A stretch of 64,000 nucleotides of DNA from Coffea arabica (GCF_036785885.1 NC_092310.1:124001-188000), one strand, 5' to 3'; positions 39,201-52,052 are shown, counted from the first letter of the stretch. The notes: generated from the letters alone by a model not told the origin. Translations and numbers: made by a program.

Positions 39201-42200
39201 CTCACCTTGATCGTTTTGATGCATAAAGTTCAGGTTTGAATTTTACTATGGTTTTCAAAGCACCTTTATTTTTCAGAATTTTTGCTTGTTGTAAGAGGAA
39301 TTAGTAGATTGTGTACTTGCACAATTTTTGATCCTCCTCTTGCTGCAAACTGAAGCATAGCATTATGACATTCTTCAATGTTGATAATATTTAAACTTGA
39401 TGGTCCTTGTTGGAAAACCTGTAAAAATGGAGCTGGCCACATATTTACCCTTTCATTGGCTTTAATTCTAACATTTGGTACCCTTAAAGAATTTAAAAAC
39501 GCTCAGGATTAGCAACTACACTACAATTTAGTCTCAGGATCATGTCCAGATTCATCTTTTGATAATGTTCTTGAACGACTTGATTTTGCAAATCCTGTTT
39601 TGTTAAACCTCAACAGATAGCCTTCAGCTGGTAGATTTCCTTGTTCTAGACCATGAAGATGATCCACTATCTTGTCATAGTAATATGAAGGGAGATACTT
39701 CTGCAGAAACTTATCTTTCATCTCTTTCCAAGTATTGATAGGTCGTCTCTTTCATCTCTTTCCAAGAAGCCACCAGTTTTAGCCAGCATAATTGGATTTA
39801 TCTATGCAAATCTGATTGTGTAACATCTGACAAATTATGACAATCAATTTAACCAACAAGTGATCGAGGCAACTGCTGAATGATCTACAATTTTGGACAC
39901 TGTTAGTACTTGGAAAGTCCATGTTTATGGCCTGTCTACAGCTCTACTACCTGACTGATGTGGCAAACCTGAGTGGTTTTCTTGGAAGAAACTTGTGCAT
40001 ATTTCGGGCCTTGTATGTGGATAAGTTCACCAAAATGGGTGAAGACTAAGGAACACAATGAGGGAACTTTTTGCAGCTGGTCAATAATTTCGTAAACAGT
40101 AGAATTAGGGTTATGTGGGGCTGTTATTTAGGTGCTTTAGGGTAATGAAATCAAGGTGAAATTGTTATGTACTTTAGGAATCGGGCATTACACATTAATC
40201 ACATAGTTCTACACAAAGCATATAATCTAGAGAGAACTTTTTAAACATGCATTACTCAGAAGTGCAACTTGAGCTTATTTAGACTTGTAGAAATCCTAAT
40301 TCTACTGCCTAAAAGTGCTAATTACTTGACTCAGCCTCATGCTTTGCAGTTTGTATCAATAACAACATTTTCCCTGACCAAAGGTAAAAGAAAAGATTTC
40401 GGTAAAGCATTAGATGATGAACTGAAGCAATTATAACATCCCAAACAGATGAAAGGTTGTGAATATGGTACATTCCAGTTGTACTCTTGAACTTGATGAC
40501 TTTGTGATTTTTGAGTATTGAAGTTGACATCGTTGTGAATTTGGTACCTTGTGTAACTTGTGTGTACAAGTAGCAGATTTGAACTCTGTGTGCTATTTTC
40601 AGGCAGAAGTAGAAGAGGACAATAGCGAATCATTATCTAAGGAAGAGTTAGGTCGTCTTGTTGCCTCTCGTTGGACAGGAGAAAAGACTGAGCCGCAAAC
40701 TCAAGAGGTTAGTTCTGCCAAAGATAAAAATCATGGAACAGAAGAGGAGGATGCTTATGGAGAAGAATACAGCGGTTATGATTCAGAGGAGGATGAGCAT
40801 AGGTATGATAATAATGATGATGGTGATAATGAAGACCAGATGGATGATTTTGGGGGTGAGGATCATGATGATTCAAGCCCTTCATATAAATCTGAGTCAG
40901 ATGATGAACCGGACTTACCAGGTTTATAGATAGTCCTTTCATTTTTCACTTAGCAAGTAAAATATGTCAGTTATCTCTCTAATTGCAGCTGGCATTAGAG
41001 TTACCTTATATAGGTTACATTAACTCAAACCTGATTGAAAATTACAGCAGAACCATCATGGTTGGAGAAGATACAAAAGTCTGTACGTAGAATTTTTCAG
41101 GCTGTTACCTTTTTTCAAACTCCAGTTGACAAATCTGGTAAGTTGCGCTCTTTTTGCATTTTTTGTACTCTTGTGGATGAAGGAAATGGAAACTATATTG
41201 CTGTATTTTGCTTTACAGAGGCTGCACGTGTTCGCAAAGAATATGATGAATCTAGTGCAAAGCTCTCTAAATTACAGTCAAGGATATCAAGTTTGACGCA
41301 CAAGCTAAAACATGATTTTGGTAGGTCTGCTTTAAAAATTCCAAATACGGGTTAATGTTTGCTTTCTTGTAGTGCTAACAAAACATGTTACTTTGCTGTC
41401 AATTATTTCATCTTCGTAAGAGAGGTGTATGTGCATTCATTGTCGAAGGGGCTCACTTTTGAATTCTTTTTTGCAGGGCGAGAGAAAGAGTTCTATTCAT
41501 TTTATGGTCAATGTTTTGAGAACAAGCAAAACAAGTAATCTTCTTTTTTACTTCTTAGCTTAACTCGTGTCACTCTATTCTGACTTTTGTGCTTTGATAA
41601 CATATGGCTTTAGGTATGTCTACAAAATCTGCCCGTTTAAACAAGCATCACAGGTGGAGGGTCACAGCACAACTCGTTTGGGGTAATTATTTTCCCATAT
41701 GTAGAACTTCCATATAGTCTCTCACTCAGTCAGTCAATGATTATCCCTCTCTGTGTGTACGTGTTCGGTGAATGTGCCATATTTAGGATGGTAATCTCTT
41801 ATTGAAGCTGTTGGTAGAACGTTTTGACTAAACTGGATGATGACATTAATTACATTGGTTGCAGATGGCTCTAAGTTGTGCTATAAGTAAATGGACCGAA
41901 GAGGTGTTGAAGTTTATCTTGTAGAATGTTATCTTAGAACATACATACTTCAGAGGCTCATATGGTCTAGCCCATCTTTCTACCCATTAGAAAGTTTGCG
42001 TGATGAATAGTTACTATGTGTTGTCTGTTAGTAAATGGGCTGAGTTTTTATTTTTATTTTACTATCGTTTTTGTGTGGAATGACATGCATCTCATGTCAT
42101 GAATTACATATCAAATCCTGCTGTGCCTTATTTGGTTCTTTAGGAATCTGGGCTCCAAAAGCCCTCTGAATATTCAAAATGGGGAATGTAGCATTAATGT

Positions 42201-44813
42201 TCTATAAATGTAACTCCCATTTTTAGGTGGTGTCTGTTTCCTCTTGTAGAGGATGTAACAAAAAGACATACGTGGTGAAGCAGCAGAAACTTCTCATAAT
42301 ATCTATTCAAGATAATTTATACAGTCAACTAGGAGCTAAAGAAAATTTACAGCAAAGATTTTCATGAATTTTCCCTAGATTTAATTAGGCACCCTTCGAC
42401 GATTACAACCTATTGGCAGGTGACATATGTTAATTAAGTATTATTCTTGTTGGAAACTTGTCCTTGGAGTTTTTGTATTTAATAGTTTTTGGTCTTGGGA
42501 TATTTTGGTCCTTTGCTTGTATGCAAGAAAGTCTCAATAATTGTGTTGTCCTGTTTTATTGAGTGATTTGATTGGAGTCGTGGTTCTTATAGGCAAGCTC
42601 TACGAGTATTTTTGCTTATGCATTCATAATAGGAAATGGGAATTATATTCAAAATAGAATTCTATCTTTCAACTCTATATCCTTTAAATTCTCTTGTTGC
42701 TGGGTTATTTTATGTGGAAATTGATAAATAAGATCGAGTCGTTTGTTTGTTTGATTTGCTCTTCTTCACCCCCCTCGTTACTGTTCACAGAGACTATTCA
42801 CAGCTTTACAACAGCCCCAAGATCCTCTCATTCCTCCACTTAGCCCTAGTAGGTGTGATCGCCCCTACTAGGTCTAAGTTTTAAGCTGTGAATAGTCTAA
42901 GATGCAATTTGAGGAAAAAAAATGATTGGTTTTGGTACTCCTTCCACTCCATTGATACTTTTCGACTTCTCTTTTTGGTTTGTCTCAGAATATGTGTCAC
43001 TTACCTCGAATGCCATATAACTTTTCAGCCCATTTATAAATTTACCCTCCATTTTGTCAAATGAAATAAACTTGTACAGGCCCAATAAGTCAAATATTAT
43101 GCATATGAGCATTAAATTCACTAGCTCATGCACAAATCAATAAAACGAGGCATTATTTGAATACAACCATGATCTTTTGAGCTCAAGTTCATCAGCCAAG
43201 GAAATGAAGTTCGACCTTGCAAACATATCCCACCAAGATTTTGAAGGGTAGAGATATATATAAACAGCAGAAGTAGCTTAGTTATCTGCACTATTCATAA
43301 AATTCACGCTCCCCACAAATTAAACTGAGACAAAAGGATTATTTCTCATAGCCATATGCTGTGCCTTAAGTCCCATACCCATAACTTAAGAGATTGTGGT
43401 AGAAAACACATTAAAACAGATGGACACGGGCGGTGATGGTTACTCGTTTCTTTCTTGTTCCGTTAGATGTACCGCATCATGTCCTTCACAGTAAATGAAT
43501 GCATATACTTGGAAGCCTCATTCTGTTAGGTTCGCAGTTTAGCTGATTCAAAGGAATACGTCGAATTTGGTCTTGATACCTCCATGTAGACTGACAGTTT
43601 TTTGGGGGAAGTCATTTCTCCTTTGGTGATTATGTAAGTTGATTGTTGTTCGGTCATTTGCACCCCTATGCAAGCACAAAAGCAAGACGAAAATACGTGG
43701 CTTACCATGGATAAAACTTAAGATAAAGAAGACAAAAATATCTGTTTTATATGGATAAGACTTGAAAAGAAAAGGTGAAGATACTTCTCTTGACATAGAT
43801 GAAATTAAGCAAATAAACGTACGAAGTTTGTAAGACATACTCTTTATTTATTTATTTATTTAATTGATTTACAAATCTGGGTTAGTATTGATCTCAATAA
43901 TTTTAGAGTGGATTTTCTGCTTAGGTTCATTTCAGTGTCAAAACCCTGTAATGGAAGCACTTGACTTAAGATTGTGGGGAATCAAATTGAACAAGATGAG
44001 GATTTTGTCAAGTATTTTTTACCTCATTGAGGATGGCATTGGTATATTTGGTATCACTACCATCATGTTAGTTAATGAATCTACCATCGGTTTTGTCTTA
44101 TCCTAATGCTTTATCATGGGTAACTTTTCAGCTCTAGCATTTTTTGGACTACTTTTGCAGGAGTTGGGAAAAGTTTGAGGATTCATACAAGGTCATGCAA
44201 TTTTTAAATGGTGATAAATGCTGGAATGGGCCAGATAGAAGTATGAAGGCAAGTATTTTGTTGGTAATTGTAATAGACTTCTCTTGGGATGACCAACTAT
44301 TTCAAGACTGGTAACCTTGCATAAGTAAAAGTTTGTTGATCTTTCTGAGCTAACTGGGTGGTTTTCTTCATTTTGTTTTATTTTGTGTTACCTTTGTCTT
44401 ACAGGTCAAACTAAGATGTGGATTAAACAACGAAGTTACTGATGTGGATGAACCAAGCCGCTGCGAGTAAGAATATCTGTTATTTTAATTGTTCGTTTAA
44501 GCTGTCTATCCTGTTGTTGAAGTGCTTTCCATTTGCCTTTTTCGGAATCCATCTCCCTTGTATCTGATTTACAGTCTAAAACAGGTACTTGGCTTTGTTG
44601 TCTACTCCGGCTGTGTGTGTAGAAGAAAAACTTAAGGTGCCCTTTCACTATGTTTGTTTTGTTTCTCGTTAGCTTTTTCACATTTAATTAATGCTATTTT
44701 GCTAATTTTGAGAAAGTGGTAACCCTTTTTTTTTTTGTCAATTGTGATAGGAACTACAAGATAAACTAGATATGATGAACAAGGAACAACCAACAAGTCA
44801 TGATGAACTCTGA
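36261..44813 (+). CDS. PSL4: Glucosidase II beta subunit (ER, PRKCSH/PSL4 type)
   Basis: This is the regulatory subunit of ER glucosidase II, which trims inner glucoses from N-glycans in the calnexin/calreticulin cycle. Exons are 36261-36414, 36578-36709, 36830-36925, 37217-37456, 38075-38334, 38802-38915, 39015-39080, 40603-40921, 41048-41137, 41219-41320, 41477-41534, 41614-41682, 44161-44248, 44405-44466, 44585-44636 and 44751-44813, giving 654 residues. The order is: N-terminal signal segment (hydrophobic about residues 15-30); two Cys-rich LDL-receptor class A-like parts ([23 protein letters not shown]); a coiled coil from about 155 ([12 protein letters not shown]) into a Lys/Glu-rich stretch; an acidic Asp/Glu region; a second coiled coil; a mannose-6-phosphate-receptor-like domain ([45 protein letters not shown]); and the ER-retention tail HDEL. 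Intron 13 starts with GC, and exon 5 holds a 60-bp tandem duplication. The 2.5-kb intron 41683-44160 and 1.5-kb intron 39081-40602 carry repeat debris. Confidence 0.95.
38185..38304 (+). repeat. In-frame tandem duplication, 2 x 60 bp, in glucosidase II beta exon 5
   Basis: Units 38185-38244 and 38245-38304 differ at 3 of 60 positions. Each encodes 20 residues ([14 protein letters not shown] then DIHDKI or EMHDKI), about residues 245-264 and 265-284, in the polar linker after the first coiled coil. The reading frame is kept. Confidence 0.95.
39520..39800 (-). mobile_element. Ty3/gypsy gag fragment (fossil) antisense in an intron
   Basis: A minus-strand frame reads in part [20 protein letters not shown] and HLHGLEQGN, the W...MK..FLP.YY...L..L.QG pattern of the retrotransposon gag family. 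It sits in the intron 39081-40602 of the glucosidase II beta gene, opposite to the host gene. Only this scrap is recognisable. No LTRs were found. It is a short, broken remnant and looks old. Confidence 0.55.
42791..42897. repeat. Short foldback hairpin in glucosidase II beta intron
   Basis: AGACTATTCACAGCTT at 42791-42806 is repeated inverted at 42882-42897. Within the loop a second inverted pair (CCTAGTAGG and CCTACTAGG) sits around TGTGATCGCC. The whole could fold as an interrupted 107-base hairpin. It may be a tiny MITE. No target duplication was seen. Confidence 0.6.
42936..42970. mobile_element. Possible decayed Stowaway-type end
   Basis: TACTCCTTCCACTCCATTGA resembles the Stowaway terminal motif (compare CTCCCTTCGTCCCACTTTGA at 58749). 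No partner end was found downstream, so it is at most a relic. Confidence 0.25.
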
Positions 44814-45859
44814 ACCGTCTGCATGATATTTTTGCTAATACTGGACGTTCATAAATTTTGCTGATACGGGAACTTTTGCTTCCTATCTGAAGTAATTACT
44901 CCTCTTTGGAAATAATGATTTTGGTTGGTCTGGAGGGACATGATATCACTGAATTGCAGGTTTCCGGGGAAACAAATTCCCAAGCAAAGATTTGAAGTGG
45001 GCTTTTGTTTTTTTCGGTGGTTATGCAGCTCCTTTTTAAACTAGACAGGTCTTTATTTTGAGAAATATGAACTGAGGCTATAAACAGGAGGAGGAAATAG
45101 AGTAGGTTGAATATTGTAGCAGTTTCGTATATCCATGTCTCAATCTTGTCTTTCAAGATTGACCTAGAAGAAAAATATCAGGATGAAAATGTCTCTAGAT
45201 TGGGTTATGGAACTGTTGATGATTTGAACTTTGGATACATTAAAAAGAAGATGCATCTTAAGCTGCTAATGATGTCCACAAATCCAATATCTGAATGAGA
45301 AACAGATGATTGTGGAGTTTGTGTGGACATCTTTAGGCAGACTCAGATTGTATCACGGGCATAAATATCCGTAACTTATGGAATGGGATATTTTTAGGAG
45401 CTAGTATCACGTGCATCAGTACACTAGTAGGCGATTACGTTACATTTTTTAGTATTTTTAGAATGGGATGGTAAATCGTCATGCGATGAAACTGCATTGG
45501 TAGAAGCATTTGGAGGGCTAACTAATGATCAAGGGCGTATTCATGTTCTATGCGAATGAGGTTCTTGGAGACGAGATGTTGGTTGGATCTGTGTTTCCGT
45601 CTCTTGTAGTCGGTCAGTCTGGGGCTCGAGCAGGTGTTTGTCTTCCACGGTGCGGCCATCTTAAATTCTTAATTAGTATCAAACAGGAGGAATTGGAAAG
45701 CGAATCAATTTTAATGAAAAAGTGTTGTGCGAGTCCAGACGCCGTCTCTCAGTCGTAGGCTAGCCCGTCAAATGGATGTACGCTTGGTAACCCCACCTTT
45801 ACGTCCTGTTTGGACTGCAAAAAAATGCGCAAAAAAAAAACCGTGGGGAAGCATGCTAA
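44814..45859. other. 3' flank of the glucosidase II beta gene
   Basis: Probable 3'UTR, then spacer. No other gene or repeat is recognised up to the Harbinger element. The short frames here have no family resemblance. Confidence 0.5.
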
Positions 45860-46795
45860 GTGCCTGTTTGATAACACAAAAAAGTGCTGAAACTGAATTC
45901 ATTCAGACATTCAGATGTTGTGGGTGTTTGATAAATAAAAATTCACCTGCTGAACTTATTAAATGGTGCTGAATTTGTATGTATTTTTTTCAGCACAAGA
46001 ATCGTAGGTGAATGCTTAATTTGATAAGAGTCAAAAGATTTACTTCAACTACTTTATCTTATCTACCAAATATATCCATGTTTGTTAATTACATTCAAAA
46101 TTCTTATTTAATTAAACAACCTAATATTCCCTATTCAAAATCCCTATTTAATTAAACAAAACAACCTGATATTCTATATTCAAAATTTTTTTTAACAATA
46201 ATATTTTTTTGCAGTAATTTTCATCCACAAACATTTATATTTTTGATATTTTTTTTGTGCAGATAAATATTATTTATGTGATGCAGTTTATCCACACACA
46301 CTTGGCTTTATGACACCCTATCGAAATATTAGATATTGATTGTCTGATTTTTGAAATGCTTCTCGTCCAAGATCAAAAGAAAAACGCTTTAACCAAGCAC
46401 ATGCAAGATTGAGAAATGTAATTGAATGTGCTTTTGGAGTATTAAAAGCTCGTTTTTCCATTCTCAAAACGATGAAACCATACCCTTTTCCCACACAAAG
46501 AAACATTGTCATTGTATGCATTGCTCTTCACAATCATTGTCATTTTCATACCTAACAATTTTAAGTTAATTAAATCATAGGCTCTATTTCCTTTTTGGAT
46601 TAAAAGATAGAAGGGCAAAATTGTACAATTTAGCTTATTAAGCATTAAGTTATGAATATTTATCACACAGTATAAATAGATTCAGCATTAAAATTCAGAT
46701 ATTCATATATCTCTTTTCAGTGTTTAAAATTCAGCAAATTAATTATTTCAGTATTCAGAATTCAGAATTCAGATTCAGTGTTATCAAACGGAGCC
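45860..46795 (+). mobile_element. PIF/Harbinger DNA transposon, internally deleted
   Basis: Ends are inverted repeats: left GTGCCTGTTTGATAACAC, right complemented GGCTCCGTTTGATAACAC. The flanking TAA occurs at 45857-45859 and 46796-46798, the standard 3-base target. At about 46300-46555 on + the C-terminal part of a Harbinger DDE transposase can be read (GFMTPYRNI, RHARLRNVIE-like QAHARLRNVIECAFGVLKAR, then IVIVCIALHN). It contains stops and lacks the N-terminal and most catalytic parts, so the element is dead. Confidence 0.85.
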
Positions 46796-46798
46796 TAA

Positions 46799-47860
46799 GT
46801 GTCAATTTTCTTATCATCTAATCTATATATTCTCCCATTTTCTTGACGGGAGCCTCATCATCCGCTGCTTTTTATGGGATTGATGGATGATTAGTATTAT
46901 TATTGGTAGTAGGGTAGTAAGAATGGAATTGGAATATATGTTGCTTAGGGAATCATGGCGGAATAAAAGAACTACTAGTACACAACAGGAGGAGCGGGGC
47001 AGGGACAATTAGAGTTCCCTCCCATGTGCTGTAGAATATATTTTATCCTACCGCTATTTCTACTTTATATTAGGGGAAGAGTGGATTTAAAAGGGTCAAG
47101 TGGAAATCAGACAGAAATTACTCTATATTGGGGGAGTAGGAAATTTAAAGGAATCAAATGAAAATTTGATGGAAACTGAACCATTATCGATTCATATTGG
47201 TGTTTATGCATTTACTGACAAAATATTTCAGAAAACATTTGATCTATGCTTAAGTAAAGTCTTAAATCTCTCTTAATGTTCGTGGCTGCTACTGCTGTAT
47301 ACTCAGATGGATAGATGGATGGAGAAGTGTTGCCTTTGGGGGAGTGGGGGAAATTAGGCTAAGAGATAATAGATAAAGGAAATTAATATACGCACTCTTC
47401 GTTTAATTTCATTTACTTCAATTCACTAATTAAAGACACAGCTTCTAAAAAAAAGTTACAGGCTAATTCGAGAAGACAATTGTTTGTTTGGGTTCCGTTG
47501 ACCTTCCCTCGTCCCTGGGCTCGGGCGGTCATCTGTAGTACTATTATTAACTGCCTTCGTTCCTTGTCTTTTACCCCCTGCGTCATCGCCCCATTTGAAT
47601 ATCTATCTTTCCATTTCACCAATTCCAACGGCGCTTAACAGTGCCGTGTGTGCGGGGGGCGATTTCGGTTTCCAATTATCGTTATTATATTGTCATAGCT
47701 ATTGCTGCTGCTGCTTCATTTTTCCTTCTTTTTCTACATTTGATCACCACCCACCATCATTAGAATCTCTCCCGTTGAAAACTCATACAATACTATACAA
47801 TACAATACTCCTCTCTTATAACATTACTATTTAGGGACGGACGACGGACGGACCCCCACC
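46799..47860 (+). other. Upstream region of the pyruvate kinase gene
   Basis: Spacer, then promoter and 5'UTR. The leader just before the start codon has GACGGAC repeats (about 47836-47852) and an ATG context CCCCCACCATGG, favourable for plant initiation. No convincing TATA box was seen and no other gene. Confidence 0.5.
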
Positions 47861-50800
47861 ATGGATAACCACCACAATGGAGGAGGAGGAGCTGTTACCG
47901 CCGCTGACCACAGGCCTAAAACCAAGATCGTCTGCACTCTGGGTCCCGCTTCCCGCTCCGTTCCCATGATCGAAAAGCTCCTTCTCGCCGGCATGAACGT
48001 CGCCCGCTTCAATTTCTCCCATGGATCCCACGACTACCATCAGGAGACCCTCGACAATCTCCGCTCCGCCATGGACAACACTGGCATCCTCTGTGCCGTC
48101 ATGCTCGACACCAAGGTCCATCCCTCCCTCCCTCCTTCCCCTTTCTCCCTTCCCTTTTTTTTTTTTAAAAAAAATCTGTGTCTACGCGCACACACCCTCA
48201 CAACCATAGCCGCACAAACTTGCACATGGAATTTCTCTTTGTATCGGATTGGTTGTTTGGTTGGTTGGTTGGTTTCTTACCATTACCGTGTTTCTCCTTT
48301 TTTGGATCTGTTGGAACTTATAAGGCTTTTCCTTCCATTTCCGTTTCCTCACTGCATGCTCTGCTGTATATGGACATTTGAGGAAGTACAAATTCGTGGA
48401 AGAATTGTGTCGCTTTTCATGATGGTGGTGCTTAGTACTAATTACTAGTACCATCTCCGACCTTTTTTTGTTTCCCTTTCCCTTCGCGTTTTCTTCTTCA
48501 ATAGCTGCTTAACCATATACCCTAGTATTGTTGTTTCCTTCCTTCTCTCTCTCTATGTGTATCTGCTTGCCTTTTCCCTGTCGTTCTCGGTTGTTTTCAA
48601 TTTCATTTTTTGACCCAAAAATAAAGAAGAAAAAAGCCAGCACTTGAAATTCATTCAGCCACTATTATGCCTGTGATTGGATCGTTGGTGTTTCCTGTCC
48701 ACTCGTTTTCATGCTTCTTTCAAACACACTAGGATGCACCTTCCAGGTCATCCATGTCTACCGTATCTACGTTGAGCTACTACTACTCAGACTTGACTCT
48801 TCATTCTCCCACCTTCCACATTTACGTATCAGATTCAGAATATCTGACAGAAACTTTGTTTTTCATGCCATAAGTCTGAACGACACTTTATAAGGTGGTG
48901 CTGACCTTCAACCTGTAGTTCTATCATATCCATCCACAATTGCTTGTCCCAATTTTTAATGAACGTCCATCCTGAAAGTTAATTGGAAGATGCCACTATC
49001 GTAATCAAATTTGTTCAACATAAATTGGTTTGCTGCTTCACTTAACATTCTTCAAACTGATGTCTGGAGTCTTAGGGTGCGTTTGATAAAACTGAAGTCT
49101 GAATCCATTTAGTTATTGAATTGTTAAGTATCAAATATAATACATTTGAGTGCATATCACATTCAATGATAAATGAATAGCTTATCACTTAATTTTAGGA
49201 GCAAGTTTTGCCTAGGAAATTCAGTGCCACTTAATTAATTCAAATGTTCAATTATTCGTTATCAAACATTCTGAATATGTTAAGATCTGAATCCGTTAAG
49301 TTTAAGTGTTGAATTGGATTATCAAACAGGGGCTTAGTTATTATCTATGAGGCTGAGATTGTTTTAGAGGTATTATGTCACTTGCAATAGGCAAAGTAAG
49401 TATATGTTTGTTTTACAGAATGGTAAAATGAGAGATTTTCTTCTTCTTGTTATTCTTCACGGGGAAAAAAATGGTAATCCCCATGTCATGGTTCAGTTAA
49501 ATCTGAAATTTGGTTTTTCTGCATGTCCAGCTTATTTACATATTGGTTGTGTTGAACTGCTGAACTAATGCAGGCATTGTTTGAGAATAGTGTCAACCCA
49601 GATAATGGATTGTTTGATTCCTCTTAACAGATGTACCTGTTTCACAGGAGAATATGAGTTGTCAGTGTGGGTAGTAATTTCATCATCATTCCCTTCCTTT
49701 CTTTTTGTGCTTGCAAAAGATCTTGTTTGGAGAAAAGTTATTGGCTTGTGATAGTATACAGATCTAAATTTCAACCATCAAGCATAAATAAATCATTTGC
49801 TTGTAAGGATTGTGAATTGTGCCTTTTGGATGATAGGAATTTATAATAAATTGACTATTGCCATTACTATTCAATTTTTTCTAGTTTTAGTTAGATGCAT
49901 TCATTTGTCCTTTCCCAAACCGTGGCCCTATAGGACTTATTTGTGATGTCAGTCTATAATAGAGCTTGACGCACCTCTGAAAAACTTATAACTAGAGAGC
50001 ATGTGATGAGCTTTTGGGTTAAAAAAAAAAAAGGAATCACATTCAAGAAGTTTTTTGGGGAAGTTTTTTGGGTATTTGGCAAGCATAGTGGCAAGTTGAC
50101 AGTTTGCATGCGGGCTAAGAATTATTTGATTCTGATTATGAGTATCGTATATAATTTGGTAATATGCCGCAATGTTGGGACAAGGATCTTGACTGTTTAA
50201 TTTTGTATATTTTGCTTGGCCAGGGTCCGGAAATTCGAACTGGGTTTTTAAAAGATGGGAAGCCTATCCAACTGAAACAGGGCCAGGAGATCACTATTTC
50301 TACTGATTACAGCATCAAGGGAGATGAGAATATGATCTGCATGAGCTACAAAAAGCTGGCTGAGGATGTAAAACCAGGAAGTGTAATACTCTGCGCAGAT
50401 GGCACAATCTCATTTACTGTTTTGTCCTGTGACAAAGAGCAGGGAATTGTTCGATGCCGCTGTGAAAATACTGCTGTTCTTGGTGAGAGAAAGAATGTCA
50501 ATCTCCCTGGTGTAATCGTGGACTTGCCAACTATGACAGAAAAAGACAAGGAAGACATCTTGAAATGGGGAGTTCCTAATAAAATCGACATGATTGCTCT
50601 TTCATTTGTCCGGAAAGGTTCAGATCTCATTGAAGTCCGAAAGTTGCTTGGCGAACATGCAAAAACTATCCTTCTTATGTCAAAGGTTTGTCGGGACTAA
50701 ACTCATTGCAAAGGTTACATTATAAATTTTTATTCAAGAAGGTAGGTTAAGAGTATTTTTGCCAGTGTCACAGGAACTTGGCAATTTTTATCACCTGTGC

Positions 50801-52052
50801 TTCTCACTTATACACACGTGAATGACCCAAAGCAATTTTATATTGTCTGCTTAGTTTGAGGAACAGTTGAATGCACACGTAAAACATCTAGAAGAAGAAA
50901 TGAAGAATGAGAGGAAGTTGTGGTTATCTCTCCAATAATTATTCTCTGAGCTGCTCTTGAATGAGGTCTTATCGTGTACATTTTTTTCTTTTCCGTGAGG
51001 CCTCCTTTGAGTTTTAACAATGTGGGCCGTAAACAAATCGGGTTTATTTCATAAAACAAGAGAGAATTTGACTTTCATATGATCCAGCAGTCAGCTGGAA
51101 ATGATGGAAGTTATAATTGGACATCAGGCATGGATAAGTGAAGGGTCTTAAGTCCATATCAAGATTTTTGTTCACTGCTTCTAACACGGGCACAAGTGTC
51201 CTATTCTTCCTAATGTTTTGCATTTGGCTGCTTTTGTAGGTGGAAAATCAGGAAGGGGTGGCAAATTTTGATGAGATTCTGGCTAATTCTGACGCGTTTA
51301 TGGTAGCACGAGGTGACCTTGGAATGGAGATTCCTATTGAAAAGATATTTTTGGCTCAAAAAGTAATGGTTTATAAGTGCAACATCCAAGGGAAGCCAGT
51401 TGTTACTGCAACACAGATGTTAGAGTCGATGATTAAATCTCCTAGGCCTACACGGGCAGAAGCTACAGATGTTGCCAATGCAGTACTTGATGGAACTGAC
51501 TGTGTGATGCTTAGTGGTGAGACGGCTGCTGGAGCTTATCCAGATCTTGCAGTCAGGACTATGGCCAAAATTTGCATAGAAGCTGAAAGCACAATTGATT
51601 ATGGGGATGTCTTTAAGCGGATAATGGCAAATGCACCAGTCCCTATGAGCCCATTAGAGAGCCTTGCATCTTCAGCTGTTCGAACAGCTAACTCAGCAAA
51701 AGCAGCTCTTATTTTGGTTTTAACCAGAGGAGGGAGTACAGCAAAGTTGGTTGCCAAGTATAGGCCTGGCATGCCAATACTATCGGTGGTTGTTCCAGAA
51801 ATTAAGACTGATTCTTTTGATTGGTCATGCAGTGATGAATCTCCAGCCAGGCATAGCTTGATCTTCAGGGGGTTGATCCCTGTTCTGTGTGCAGGATCTG
51901 CTAGAGCTTCTCATGAGGAGTCAACTGAGGAGGCGTTGGACTTTGCACTTCAACATGCTAAAATAAAAGGACTGTGCAAGGAAGGAGATCCTGTTGTGGC
52001 CTTGCATCGTGTTGGAACTGCTTCGGTCATCAAGATTGTGACTGTGAAGTGA
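47861..52052 (+). CDS. Pyruvate kinase, cytosolic isoform
   Basis: The enzyme converts phosphoenolpyruvate and ADP to pyruvate and ATP, the last step of glycolysis. Three exons, 47861-48115, 50224-50685 and 51240-52052, all phase 0, give 509 residues, typical of plant cytosolic forms. There is no transit peptide. Motifs seen: TKIVCTLGPASRS (21-33), ARFNFSHG (48-55, nucleotide and K+ site), TKGPEIRTG across the first junction, the catalytic signature LLMSKVENQEG across the second junction (Lys239, Glu241), ARGDLGMEIP with the metal ligand Asp265, and KPVVTATQMLESM. The C-terminal domain contains LTRGGSTAKLVAKYRPGMPI. The first intron is 2.1 kb and carries a Tourist-type MITE. The gene is complete and nothing essential is missing. 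Confidence 0.95.
49075..49333. mobile_element. Tourist/Harbinger MITE in pyruvate kinase intron 1
   Basis: The left end GGGTGCGTTTGATAA and the right end complemented GCCCCTGTTTGATAA form inverted repeats. TTA is duplicated at 49072-49074 and 49334-49336. The subterminal CTGAATCC-type motifs and the GTTTGATAA end are shared with the Harbinger element at 45860-46795, which suggests a common transposase. Confidence 0.85.

Noticed and set aside
44248-44255. Alternative GT donor a few bases after the GC donor
   Set aside because: It shifts the frame and ends translation early within the conserved C-terminal domain, losing HDEL.
46316-46666. Minus-strand frames of 67-74 codons at 46.3-46.7 kb
   Set aside because: Shadows of the plus-strand Harbinger transposase fragment.
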